Shown here: in pieces, positions 1 to 7,952 of the stretch
How the letters are laid out: every line of letters begins with the position of its first letter
How positions within the stretch are numbered: position 1 is the first letter of the stretch
Assembly (NCBI GenBank): GCA_947311455.1
Contig: CAMZKY010000289.1
Location: 1 to 11,909 of the forward strand
From: an uncultured Marinosulfonomonas sp.
Lineage (GTDB): Bacteria; Pseudomonadota; Alphaproteobacteria; Rhodobacterales; Rhodobacteraceae
DNA: 11,909 nt
Reading direction: 5' to 3'
Translations under genes and position numbers: made by a program
Notes under the pieces: model-generated
The model's input: only the letters and a program-made list of their open reading frames with translations
The model's database searches: none
What the model was told of the DNA's origin: nothing

Positions 1-1168
1 GAATATGATCTAACCCACCGTCAAGCTTGAACAAAACCCATTGTGAGACGTCGCGGTTTTTTAAAAGCTTACCTGTCAACAAAATCAAATCATCAAAATC
101 CAGCCAGCCGCGCTGCTGCTTTTTCTTGCTAAAAAGGGCCAGGAAAGTATGTGCGAAATTATGCAAAGCCAATGTTTTTTGCGCAGCATACAAACCTATC
201 CTTTTGGCACGAGCGTCTTCCACACGTTGCATCAGGCTTTCGATTTCCGGCATCTTTGCCGCCAGCGTTTTTTGCGTGGCTTTGGTGGGAAAGCGCCCGA
301 TTTTTGCTGTAAAAGGGTTTGCACCACTCTTGGTCAGCAACACGCCTTCAAGTAATTCCAATGCATTTAAATCAAGTTGCTCCAGATTTATTTTAGACAG
401 CACTCCCTCAGCTTTTAGATCCAAAGCCGAGCCATTTGACAAGGCCACAGTCAGGGATTTCAGCAACCCTTTTTCAGACCCCAGAAAAACCGAATTTAGA
501 ATAGACGTTTCAGAAACATCCGGCGAAAGATCGAAATATCCCCATATGTCTTCTTGTGTTGTTCCGTCAAAAAACTTGGTTTTATTGCGCACAACATCGG
601 CAACAACCGTATCAAAATCCGAGCCAGTGAAAAAGGGAACAATCCCATCGATAAGATGTTGATGTTCCCCCACAGACATTTCATCCAGGATCTCGGATCG
701 CAACAAGCGAGAAGAGCGTTCGTCCATTTCAGAAAACTGGGGGGATACACCAGCTTCAAGTGGGAAGCGGCGCAGCACAGACGAACAAAATGAATGGATT
801 GTCTGGATTTTCAATCTGCCTGGCGCCTCAAGCGCACGGGCAAACAACACGCGCGCATCCCTGATTTTCTTTTCGGTTTTGGCTTCGGTTTCCCCCAGTA
901 ACTCCAACTCATGAATAAGCTTGTCGGTTCCAAGCATCGCCCATGAACCAAGCCGTTCAAACAAACGATTTTGCATCTCGTTTGCCGCGGCTTTGGTGTA
1001 GGTTAGGCACAGGATGTGTTGCGGATCCACACCATGAAGAAGCAGGCGAATGACGCGATCGGTTAAGACCCGTGTTTTACCCGAGCCAGCATTGGCTGAA
1101 ACCCAAGTTGAGAAATTCGGGTTTGCCGCGCGGATTTGCATTTTGGTTGCATCGTTTAAGCGGTTCAT
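1..1168 (-). CDS. addA: AddA, ATP-dependent helicase/nuclease subunit A (N-terminal 389 residues; runs off left edge)
   Basis: AddA is the UvrD-like motor and nuclease subunit of the AddAB complex, which unwinds and resects double-strand breaks for RecA loading. The frame is open from the ATG at 1168 to the window edge. Motifs in order: Walker A ANAGSGKT at residues 25-32, motif Ia CLTYTKAAANEM at about 55-66, TIHSFC further on, and at the cut edge WVLFKLDGGLDHI, the stretch that in AddA directly precedes the DEAQDT Walker B motif. The visible part is about a third of the usual 1100-1150 residues, so the rest of the helicase and the RecB-type nuclease lie outside. The start overlaps the addB stop by four bases (ATGA), and a TGAGGA Shine-Dalgarno lies six bases upstream inside addB, so coupled translation is likely. 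Identity is close to certain; function is known from the family. Confidence 0.97.
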   Translation of the reverse strand, partial: MNRLNDATKMQIRAANPNFSTWVSANAGSGKTRVLTDRVIRLLLHGVDPQHILCLTYTKAAANEMQNRLFERLGSWAMLGTDKLIHELELLGETEAKTEKKIRDARVLFARALEAPGRLKIQTIHSFCSSVLRRFPLEAGVSPQFSEMDERSSRLLRSEILDEMSVGEHQHLIDGIVPFFTGSDFDTVVADVVRNKTKFFDGTTQEDIWGYFDLSPDVSETSILNSVFLGSEKGLLKSLTVALSNGSALDLKAEGVLSKINLEQLDLNALELLEGVLLTKSGANPFTAKIGRFPTKATQKTLAAKMPEIESLMQRVEDARAKRIGLYAAQKTLALHNFAHTFLALFSKKKQQRGWLDFDDLILLTGKLLKNRDVSQWVLFKLDGGLDHI

Positions 1169-4110
1169 TTCAAATCCTCACTTACCGGAATGTCGCTGTC
1201 ATCCCACTCACCATATCTTGCGAGGTGATCATAATCGCCACTAATCCGTTGCTTGTTCATAGCGCGCCGCGCGGTGAATCCCTGCTCATCGGAATTATAT
1301 TGCGTGATCAACTGATCTAGTTCTGACCATGTTTGTTCAGTGCTTATTTCTAATAGAGGCGCAGGAATAATCACGGGTTTTGCCCCCAAACCAATATATT
1401 CCGCACCAAGAACAGGTATTGGCGGGCAATTCTCGAACGCGCCACGTTCCACCATCGCCGCGGTTATCAGAAGCTGTTTGTCGAAGTAAATTTGCTCCGG
1501 TTTTGAGGGGGGCGTGCCGGTTTTGTAATCATAAACAAAAGCGGCTTGATCATGTGTCACATCAATCCGGTCAGCCTTGGCAACAAGCGATACACCCGTT
1601 GTTCCGATATTTAATCCACCACGCACCTCAGTCATGATTTCTTTGGCGCGAGCGGTTCTGTCTTTTTCGGTTGTCAAAAACCAATCAGCCACACGATCAA
1701 TTTTTGTGGTTAAAAGGCGTCTACTTAGCGGCCAATAAACTTCTTGATGAATAACTTCGCTGGCGATTTCTCTTAACAACCGTTTCGCATCTTTGTGGTT
1801 TGCACCCTGGTAATTGGCCATGAATTTTTCAAATACCAGATGGATGACAATTCCGGCCAATCGCGCATCGGGGTTTTGGCGAACCGGATCAAGCTTTCTC
1901 AATCTTAAAACTGATTTTGCATAAATCGCATAGGGATCGCGAATAAGGGTTTTGATTTCGGTTACAGAAAGCCGTTTTGGACGTGCCTCGGTGGGTGGCC
2001 GGGGCGATGGCCTTTGCGCAGGGGGCGCGACTTCAGGAATTTTCTCGACAGCAAGCGCCATGTCCAAAAGCGCATTTCCGCGATTTCGCATCTTGGTCAA
2101 AGCGGTTTTGCCATTCTGGCTTTCTAATCCAGCAATAAGATTGGTTAGCCGCAAAACCCAACGCGAAGGAATAGTCGGCGTATCCATATCCCGTATAGAC
2201 CGAGACAGGATCACTTGTTTGGTTCCTACGGCTTGTTGAAAATCATGCGCAGACAAGCCAATTTGCCGCTCGGGAAGCAGCAAGCCAGCATCAAGGCGCA
2301 TTTTTCTGTTCATCCACGGATCTGGCTCGGGTGCTTTTGGCCAAACGCCTTCGTTTAATCCAGCAAGAATAACCAAATCAGCACCCTGAACCCGCGCCTC
2401 AAGCGTGCCCCAAATCATGATGTTTGGATGCGTCATAACCGGATTGTGAACCTCACCGGAATTCAAAACATGGCGCACCAGGTTTTTGTAATCAAAGCAA
2501 GAATATGAACCAGCGTTTTCAGACACATCAACCAGGGATTTGATTGCGGCCTTTGCCGCCTCCCCGGCGGCCTTTTCCCAGAGAACACCTTTACCGATTT
2601 GTGTATATCCAGAGGACAGCCGCTCCATTAAGGACAAATGACAATCCAAATGCGTGCGCAACGAACGGCTGGGTGTTTGCTCCAGACTACAAACCAAATC
2701 GCCCAGCCAAATTGCCCATTGCTGTCGGCCATCGTCTTTTCCGGTAGCTGCCCAATCAATAAGTGATTGTTGTGTTGGAAAAGGCTGGCCTTTGCGGCGG
2801 GTGTATAGTTCAAAATCTCGAGTCCAGCGCAAATGATCCCCACGCATTTTAGGGGCAGATGAGGTTATGGGGTGCTTCAAAAGAGTCAGCAGCGCCTCGA
2901 ATGTAAGGGTTTGATCAAACAGCTCGGCGATATGTAAGATAAACCGCCCTGGTGCAGACAAAACCAAAGGTAACCCTGCACTATCATCCGGCAGTATTCC
3001 CCAACGATCCAGCGCAGCCGTAACTTTGCGTGATAAAACGCGGTCGGGTGTGATAAGGGCGGCCTTTATGCCACGCTCGGCACATTCCCGAAGTTTTATT
3101 GCAATGGCCAATGCTTCGTGACGGGTGGAATCAGCCTCGATCAGAGAAAGGTTTTGTGTTGCCGCAACCAGATCACCCAGTTTCGGCCCCTCGGCTATCC
3201 ACTGATCGGTGATTGGGGCGGGGCGCAATGACAAAGATACAAGCGCATTTTGCTGCGGTGATGTCGGAGGTGTATCATCCCATTTTTGAATTGTGTTGGG
3301 CAAAAGGGACAGGGAATTCATCAGGGCGCTATAACGAAATTGCGGGTGATCGGAATTTGTGAGCGTGTCCTGCATTTTTGCCCAAACCCGATCCGGCAGA
3401 TCAAAATCAAATCCGGGAACAACAACAGCACCTTGGGGCATTTGGGCGACGGCCGACATAAGCAAATGCGTGGCGCCGCGTGAACCGGTTGAGCCAGCGA
3501 TAATGATCGGATTGTCGGGCGGTGCAATATCCCATTCCCGTATTAGCAAATCGACAATCTGCCTTTGACGGCCATCTGCGCTTGGCTCTTGTTTTTCAAA
3601 CTCTTCATTGTAGCGCTTGATCAGTTTTACAAATTCTAACGCGCGCGCCCAATGGCCAGAGCTATCCGAAATATCAAGGGTGCTGATTGTGTTTGCTGTT
3701 ACCCCTTCGCTATGCATTTCCGCCATCAAATTTCCAAGGCTTTCGGCAAGATCGAATACAGCACCTTTGGCGGCCATTGTGGGCTGCAATTGGAGTAGGT
3801 TGGCGATTAATTTGCCCAACTCGATATGGGTGCGTAATTTCGAAGTCGCCTGAGGAACCTGATTGCGCGTTGCGGCACTGTCAATTTCAGAAATTAGGCG
3901 GATGCGCGGTAATAACATGGCTTGCCGTGAATCGAACAGTTCCAGCACCCGGCGCTGCATCCTTCGAGTGCTTACATACAGATCAATACGCGCAATAAAT
4001 TCGGGTGGCTTGTTTGCGCATCGCTCAAGAATACCAGCAACAAGCGCTTCGGGAAAGCTTACTCCGATTGGCACACCAAAGATGCGCGGGTTTGGTGATT
4101 TTTTAAACAT
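1165..4110 (-). CDS. addB: AddB, alphaproteobacterial-type double-strand break repair subunit
   Basis: AddB is the partner of AddA: a helicase-like scaffold with a C-terminal RecB-family nuclease that cuts one strand during break resection. From the ATG at 4110 the product is 981 residues, about the usual size for the alphaproteobacterial form. The N-terminus (IFGVPIGVSFPEALVAGI, then LYVSTRRMQRR) is typical. GSTGSRGA at residues 206-213 takes the place of a proper Walker A. TLEARVQGADLVILAGLNEG starts at 569. Nuclease residues follow: His757, Asp847 (ADRID), Asp861 and Lys863 (DYKTG), Gln879 (KQLL). The protein ends in HLARYGEW plus an acidic tail. I see no C-terminal cysteine cluster like the Fe-S staple of Firmicute AddB. 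An upstream TTG at 4179 is open in frame, but its extra 23 residues do not look like the family and lie deep inside murU. The 8-base overlap with murU suggests coupling. Confidence 0.96.
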   Translation of the reverse strand: MFKKSPNPRIFGVPIGVSFPEALVAGILERCANKPPEFIARIDLYVSTRRMQRRVLELFDSRQAMLLPRIRLISEIDSAATRNQVPQATSKLRTHIELGKLIANLLQLQPTMAAKGAVFDLAESLGNLMAEMHSEGVTANTISTLDISDSSGHWARALEFVKLIKRYNEEFEKQEPSADGRQRQIVDLLIREWDIAPPDNPIIIAGSTGSRGATHLLMSAVAQMPQGAVVVPGFDFDLPDRVWAKMQDTLTNSDHPQFRYSALMNSLSLLPNTIQKWDDTPPTSPQQNALVSLSLRPAPITDQWIAEGPKLGDLVAATQNLSLIEADSTRHEALAIAIKLRECAERGIKAALITPDRVLSRKVTAALDRWGILPDDSAGLPLVLSAPGRFILHIAELFDQTLTFEALLTLLKHPITSSAPKMRGDHLRWTRDFELYTRRKGQPFPTQQSLIDWAATGKDDGRQQWAIWLGDLVCSLEQTPSRSLRTHLDCHLSLMERLSSGYTQIGKGVLWEKAAGEAAKAAIKSLVDVSENAGSYSCFDYKNLVRHVLNSGEVHNPVMTHPNIMIWGTLEARVQGADLVILAGLNEGVWPKAPEPDPWMNRKMRLDAGLLLPERQIGLSAHDFQQAVGTKQVILSRSIRDMDTPTIPSRWVLRLTNLIAGLESQNGKTALTKMRNRGNALLDMALAVEKIPEVAPPAQRPSPRPPTEARPKRLSVTEIKTLIRDPYAIYAKSVLRLRKLDPVRQNPDARLAGIVIHLVFEKFMANYQGANHKDAKRLLREIASEVIHQEVYWPLSRRLLTTKIDRVADWFLTTEKDRTARAKEIMTEVRGGLNIGTTGVSLVAKADRIDVTHDQAAFVYDYKTGTPPSKPEQIYFDKQLLITAAMVERGAFENCPPIPVLGAEYIGLGAKPVIIPAPLLEISTEQTWSELDQLITQYNSDEQGFTARRAMNKQRISGDYDHLARYGEWDDSDIPVSEDLK
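1175..1180 (-). promoter_or_regulatory. Ribosome binding site of addA
   Basis: The minus strand reads TGAGGA, then six bases, then the addA ATG. The site lies wholly inside the last codons of addB and, with the ATGA stop/start overlap, fixes the addA start at 1168. Confidence 0.7.
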
Positions 4111-4798
4111 AGCTATTTTCACCAAGCATTTCTTCGGCAAGGTGTAATCCTTGTGGTGTGCCCACGTCACACCAATCACCGCTATAAATCATCCCGTGTA
4201 ATGTGCTGGATTGGATAAATTTATCCCAAAGAAGGTTTAGAGAGAACGATTTTTCAGGAATTTCGCGCAGCAGATCGGGTTTAACAATCTGCGCACCGGA
4301 ATAGACGTACTCGGCACCACGAATTACGATTGATCTATCAATCAATGAAAAATCACCACCTCCACCATGTGCGCGTGCATTTTGTTTCGGAATTAAAAGG
4401 AGAAGCCCATCCATTGCTTTTGGATTCCATGTATCGTTCAGCTGGCTGAGTGGATTTGGCCCACGCCAAACGACATCGGGATTAAATGTATAAACCGGCC
4501 CCTTCCCTAACAAAGGAAGCGCCTTTCGGACACCGCCACCGGTTTCCAAAATCGCGTTATTTTCGTGGCTGATGCTGATCTGATGCCCTTGAATGCTTTG
4601 GTGGATCTTTTCCGCTTGGTAATGGGTATTAATAACGATGTTTGGAATGTTGGCGCCGTCAATGATTTTCAAAGCACGATCAAGCAAAGATTCCCCGGAA
4701 ACTTTTAACAGCGGTTTCGGGGTGTTCGCTGTTAGCTTTCCCATACGGGTTCCAAAGCCGGCTGCGAAAAGCATTACAGAGCGTGGTTGGTTTTGCAT
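4103..4798 (-). CDS. murU: MurU, N-acetylmuramate-1-phosphate uridylyltransferase
   Basis: This cytoplasmic nucleotidyltransferase converts MurNAc-1-phosphate and UTP to UDP-MurNAc in peptidoglycan recycling. The 231 residues carry the Rossmann-type signature AAGFGTRM (12-19) with PK at 27-28, ETGGG at 85-89 (uridine side), a probable metal-binding Asp108 in NPDVVW, SLNLLWD at 186-192, and DWCDVGTP at 208-215, a combination typical of MurU rather than of glucose-1-phosphate thymidylyltransferases such as RmlA. Its place straight after an AmgK-type kinase supports the call. The start at 4798 lies 25 bases inside the end of amgK; a Met at residue 9 (4774) is an alternative but leaves almost nothing before the nucleotide-binding strand. 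The stop overlaps addB by 8 bases. A related sugar-phosphate nucleotidyltransferase specificity cannot be excluded by eye. Confidence 0.9.
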   Translation of the reverse strand: MQNQPRSVMLFAAGFGTRMGKLTANTPKPLLKVSGESLLDRALKIIDGANIPNIVINTHYQAEKIHQSIQGHQISISHENNAILETGGGVRKALPLLGKGPVYTFNPDVVWRGPNPLSQLNDTWNPKAMDGLLLLIPKQNARAHGGGGDFSLIDRSIVIRGAEYVYSGAQIVKPDLLREIPEKSFSLNLLWDKFIQSSTLHGMIYSGDWCDVGTPQGLHLAEEMLGENSYV

Positions 4799-5784
4799 AA
4801 TAATCTCAAGCGATCCAGTTTTTCTGATGTGGGTTCGGGTATAGCTGACGTGATAAGGGATTTAAGCTTTGACAAGGCGGGGTGCTTTAAATCAAGAAGC
4901 AGGTTATGCCAGACGCGAGGTATCAATTCAACATAGCTTTGTTTTCCCGAAACGATACAAAGCTTGGCAAATATTCCCAAGATACGCAGATTTCGTTGAA
5001 CGCTTTGAACTGCAAAAGCTGCCCTAAAGCTGTCAGGGTTTTCCCCCGTGTCATTGATGTATTTTGTCAAAAGGAATTCAACCAATTCGGGCGAAACATC
5101 ACGCCTAACATCGCGCAAAAGCGAAGCAAGATCGTAAGCTGGATGAGCAAGAACAGCATCTTGATAGTCGATCAACCCTACCTTTTTCACGCCATCCCGA
5201 AGGGGTAACCACAACAGGTTTTCCGCATGAAAATCTCGCAATGCAATAATTGATGGACCAGTGCATAAGCGTACCAGATCTTTTCCCAGCTCTGAAAATA
5301 TTTCGGTTTTCCCGTCGCTATTGTCTGCATAGAATTCAAACAACGGATCAATCGCAAGCGCCATTTTATTGCCGGTGTAGTTTTCAAGAAATGGTGGTGG
5401 CGTGCAGTTTCGTAAATCGGCCAACAACTCAATCGCACCAGTGTAAACAGTGCGTTCCATTTCGGGGTTGGATTGTGAAACCAGCGCAAATAAATCCTGA
5501 CCTAGATCCTCAATAAGAAGCAGGTTTCCTTGTTTGTTTTTGGCGTAAATTTGCGGAGCACTATAGCCATTGATGAGCAAAAATTCCGTTATGGCTATAA
5601 AGGATTTTGTAGCGCTCAACGCAATCAAACGAGCATCCATCAAGATAGCGGTTTTATTGCCGATTGGAAGTGATAGTCTTGTATACCGTCGATTCGACGC
5701 ATCGCCGGGTATGGGCGTTTTTGTTGCTCTTTCCCACGCAGTGCCTGTTAAAAACCCACCGGTCTCGGAGCTACTGGAGCGCAT
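4774..5784 (-). CDS. amgK: AmgK, N-acetylmuramate/N-acetylglucosamine anomeric kinase
   Basis: This APH-fold sugar kinase phosphorylates the anomeric hydroxyl of MurNAc (and GlcNAc), providing the substrate for MurU and bypassing de novo MurA/MurB synthesis. The protein has 336 residues. GDASNRRY at 27-34 is the hallmark nucleotide-loop motif of this family. LLIEDLG at about 89-95 is the hinge. The Brenner-type catalytic loop is RDFHAEN at 183-189, with Asp184 as probable base and Asn189 as metal ligand. IDYQD follows, with Asp206 as second metal ligand, and AHPAYDLASLLRD after it is typical. Databases often call such proteins aminoglycoside phosphotransferases; the coupling to murU argues for wall recycling, not drug resistance. 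The ATG at 5784 overlaps the end of tsaE by 14 bases, and the 3' end overlaps murU by 25 bases. Substrate is inferred from family and neighbour. Confidence 0.9.
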   Translation of the reverse strand: MRSSSSETGGFLTGTAWERATKTPIPGDASNRRYTRLSLPIGNKTAILMDARLIALSATKSFIAITEFLLINGYSAPQIYAKNKQGNLLLIEDLGQDLFALVSQSNPEMERTVYTGAIELLADLRNCTPPPFLENYTGNKMALAIDPLFEFYADNSDGKTEIFSELGKDLVRLCTGPSIIALRDFHAENLLWLPLRDGVKKVGLIDYQDAVLAHPAYDLASLLRDVRRDVSPELVEFLLTKYINDTGENPDSFRAAFAVQSVQRNLRILGIFAKLCIVSGKQSYVELIPRVWHNLLLDLKHPALSKLKSLITSAIPEPTSEKLDRLRLLCKTNHAL

Positions 5785-6250
5785 TTATCTCACCAATCAA
5801 AGGAAGCCAATGCCTGTTTCCGCTTGATAACGATATAAGCCGATGATCGTCGTTTTCCATAGATTCAAGGTCAACGGAGATCGTGTTTTGCGGAGTGAAA
5901 TCGCCCAGCCGATCCGGCCATTCAACAATGCAAAAGGCGGCTTCAAATGCGTCATCTAAGCCCAGCTCAATCACATCATAAGGGTCAGAAATTCGATAGA
6001 GATCGCTATGCCAAATTTCAAATCTTTGGGTTTGGTACACCTGCACGAGTGTAAATGTTGGCGATGGAATGTCTTCTGGCTCATCCAGCAACGCGGAAAT
6101 AAGCGCACGTGCGAATAGGCTTTTGCCTGCGCCGATTGGGCCGCGTAGTAACACCGTAGTGCCAGAGGAGCAGTATGGGGCAAACACACGGGCAAGTCGC
6201 TCGGTTTCGGACGGGTGGGTCGAGGTAAAGGAGGCGCTAGATAAATCCAT
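5771..6250 (-). CDS. tsaE: TsaE, tRNA t6A37 threonylcarbamoyladenosine biosynthesis ATPase
   Basis: TsaE is the small P-loop ATPase that drives the TsaB-TsaD-TsaE cycle putting threonylcarbamoyl on A37 of ANN-decoding tRNAs. At 159 residues it has the normal length. The Walker A is GPIGAGKS at 37-44, with serine in place of the more usual final threonine. Also present are the switch-like PSPTFT at 62-67, HSDLYR at 81-86 with Asp83, and VEWPDRLG at 109-116 with Glu110 and Trp111, all standard TsaE landmarks. A stop codon lies only four codons upstream in frame, so the ATG at 6250 is the start; I see no good Shine-Dalgarno before it. A 40-base gap separates it from the PAS gene upstream. Its last 14 bases are shared with amgK. 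Products of tsaB and tsaD are not encoded in this window. Confidence 0.95.
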   Translation of the reverse strand: MDLSSASFTSTHPSETERLARVFAPYCSSGTTVLLRGPIGAGKSLFARALISALLDEPEDIPSPTFTLVQVYQTQRFEIWHSDLYRISDPYDVIELGLDDAFEAAFCIVEWPDRLGDFTPQNTISVDLESMENDDHRLISLSSGNRHWLPLIGEINALQ

Positions 6251-6290
6251 TGCGCGATATTAGCGAGACTTGTGGTCAGCGCAATCAGGA

Positions 6291-7877
6291 TTATTGACAG
6301 AGCGCCAAATTTTCGTCCATCGCTTCGGCCGGTTCCACCGCGGGGACTTTTACTTTTGTGAATCGGATCATGTATGATCCACCAGTTAAAGGCGCACCAT
6401 AAACCCAATAGGCGGTATGTAAATCGTTTTGCGCAATATGAATTTCACATGAAACAGGCGAGTTGTGATACAAAGCAGTTTCAACCTGTTCCCAATTAGC
6501 AGAAGCTTTGGACTTCGTTTTCCAGTCAGCAAATGATTCTTGAAAGGTTAGCGAAATGATAGATGTGTTTGGGTCAACACCCCAAAGATTGGCGTATGCT
6601 GCATTTGAAGACGTAATCGTTCCCGAAGGGGAAAACACAACAATGGCCGTGTCAAGCTGATCCAGGACGGCTTGATTGATCTCTAGTTCGCTATAAAATG
6701 TGCGAGAGAGAGATATCTCTTTGCTGATATCCTCTAGTAAAAGAGCAACCGCACCATCTGGTTGAGGGTGCCCCGTAAACCGAAACACCTGACCAGACGG
6801 CAAAGACCATGTCTCCTCGTAAACGCCGTTTTTAGCAACGCTTTCAAGCAGAGGTACATGCTGCCTCCAATCCGAATATGTTTTTTGCTCCGGTGAAATC
6901 CGTAATTCGCGGAGCATGTCGAAAAACTCATACATTGTTGGCTGCAAACTAAGCGCCTCGAAGCGCAGCGATGTTAAATCAATTAAAGCGGGGTTGAACA
7001 TCACCAGCTTGTGGGCGCTATCAAAAACAGCCAACCCGACGGATAGGCTTGCAAAGGTTTTTGTCAATGTTTTGCGAAACGCATTCAATGAAGATTCTGC
7101 GTTGACTATATCATCTTTTGGCGTTGCAAAGCCATATATTCGGCCATCCATAGGCTGCCTGACAACATCAAACCATTGTGCCACTTTTTCATTATGATTT
7201 GAGATCTTTGTTCGTACGGCACTGCCCATCGCAGGTTCATCCTCAGACTGAGGGAAAAGGGCCGAGGGTGGCCATTTTAACAGCGCATCATTTGGTTGTG
7301 TTTCTTTAATCAAGGCAAAATAAGCAGTATTGGCCCAGCAAATATTCCCCTCTAAATCTTCGATCCAGCACGGGGTGGGGCAAATATCTTGCAAAGCTCT
7401 TAGGGAGTCCAGCTCGCCTTCCAGTGCTGCGAGATTGCAAAAGGGCACGAATGATTTATCGCCATCCAGAGATTTAGATAAAAAAGTCAGTCGTGTTATT
7501 CCGTTAAACAGCTCCCCTCGCAAAAGGGCTTTGTATTTTTGATGCGAGCTAGAAATAGTAAACGCGCCAGATTGTGCAAGCTGCCGAATTTTTGTTTCCA
7601 GTTCGGGAAACATAGGGGATAGATTGGCGACCAGAATTTGCCAATCTGTTTGATGTTTGGACGCAGAACGAAGCAGTGCGCGCGCACTTGTTGTGGCATC
7701 AACCATGCGCTCGTTTTCAAATAAAAACACAGTCTGATCATCGTCTTTCTCTTGGCTTTCAATACGAATTTTCCGAGCCTCCAAAACCCGTTCGTAACAG
7801 AAAAAAAGAGCAAATGACGAGAAAAGAAAAAGAATAGAGAAAACGCCAGTGCTTACATCAATTGAATTGAACGCCAT
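6291..7877 (-). CDS. Membrane-anchored multi-PAS protein without a kinase or other output domain
   Basis: I do not recognise a named family. The 528 residues start with one hydrophobic segment (about residues 9-27, GVFSILFLFSSFALFF) followed by basic RVLEARK, so a single N-terminal anchor with a cytoplasmic body is likely. A weak PAS-like stretch lies near 52-140. Clearer PAS segments follow at about 160-255 (CPTPCWIEDLEGNICWANTA), 270-385 (SVGLAVFDSAHKLVMFNPAL) and 400-510 (AIVVFSPSGTITSSNAAYAN), the last two joined by a helical linker (EDISKEISLSRTFYSELEIN). There is no H-box, ATP lid, GGDEF, EAL or DNA-binding motif, and the tail ends in a short acidic stretch. The ATG at 7877 was chosen over an upstream in-frame TTG at 7925. 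The gene lies between regB and tsaE on the same strand, so redox or energy sensing is possible but unproven. It may act by binding a separate kinase. Confidence 0.85.
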   Translation of the reverse strand: MAFNSIDVSTGVFSILFLFSSFALFFCYERVLEARKIRIESQEKDDDQTVFLFENERMVDATTSARALLRSASKHQTDWQILVANLSPMFPELETKIRQLAQSGAFTISSSHQKYKALLRGELFNGITRLTFLSKSLDGDKSFVPFCNLAALEGELDSLRALQDICPTPCWIEDLEGNICWANTAYFALIKETQPNDALLKWPPSALFPQSEDEPAMGSAVRTKISNHNEKVAQWFDVVRQPMDGRIYGFATPKDDIVNAESSLNAFRKTLTKTFASLSVGLAVFDSAHKLVMFNPALIDLTSLRFEALSLQPTMYEFFDMLRELRISPEQKTYSDWRQHVPLLESVAKNGVYEETWSLPSGQVFRFTGHPQPDGAVALLLEDISKEISLSRTFYSELEINQAVLDQLDTAIVVFSPSGTITSSNAAYANLWGVDPNTSIISLTFQESFADWKTKSKASANWEQVETALYHNSPVSCEIHIAQNDLHTAYWVYGAPLTGGSYMIRFTKVKVPAVEPAEAMDENLALCQ

Positions 7878-7928
7878 ATCGTTGATCACCGTCTTGGTTA
7901 AGAGATGATGAAGGATTGCAAACAATGG

Positions 7929-7943
7929 TTAATTTGTTCTTAA
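7929..7943. promoter_or_regulatory. Perfect TTAA-N7-TTAA sequence, candidate CtrA binding site
   Basis: TTAA at 7929-7932 and TTAA at 7940-7943 are exactly seven bases apart, the full consensus for the alphaproteobacterial response regulator CtrA. The site lies in the 75-base gap between the regB stop and the start of the PAS gene, with its centre about 60 bases before the ATG at 7877, a suitable place for an activator overlapping a -35 region. A further lone TTAA lies at 7898-7901. Eight fixed bases can occur by chance (about one site per 65 kb at equal base use), so binding is an inference. Confidence 0.45.
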
Positions 7944-7952
7944 ATGCGGTTA

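Noticed and set aside
27..662. Long plus-strand open frame at the left end
   Set aside because: It is antisense to addA, whose Walker A, TIHSFC and WVLFKLDGGLDHI motifs prove the minus-strand reading; the plus-strand product has no family features.
4111..4179. Upstream TTG start for addB
   Set aside because: The extra residues lie inside murU and are unlike AddB; the family-typical sequence begins right after the ATG at 4110.
4774..5784. Aminoglycoside resistance gene
   Set aside because: The APH fold is shared, but GDASNRRY, the AmgK-type catalytic loop and the overlap with murU indicate a cell-wall sugar kinase.
6302..6408. Minus-strand frame covering the upstream side of tsaE (6408-5971)
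   Set aside because: It is out of frame with both tsaE and the PAS gene, and its product lacks any recognisable motif.
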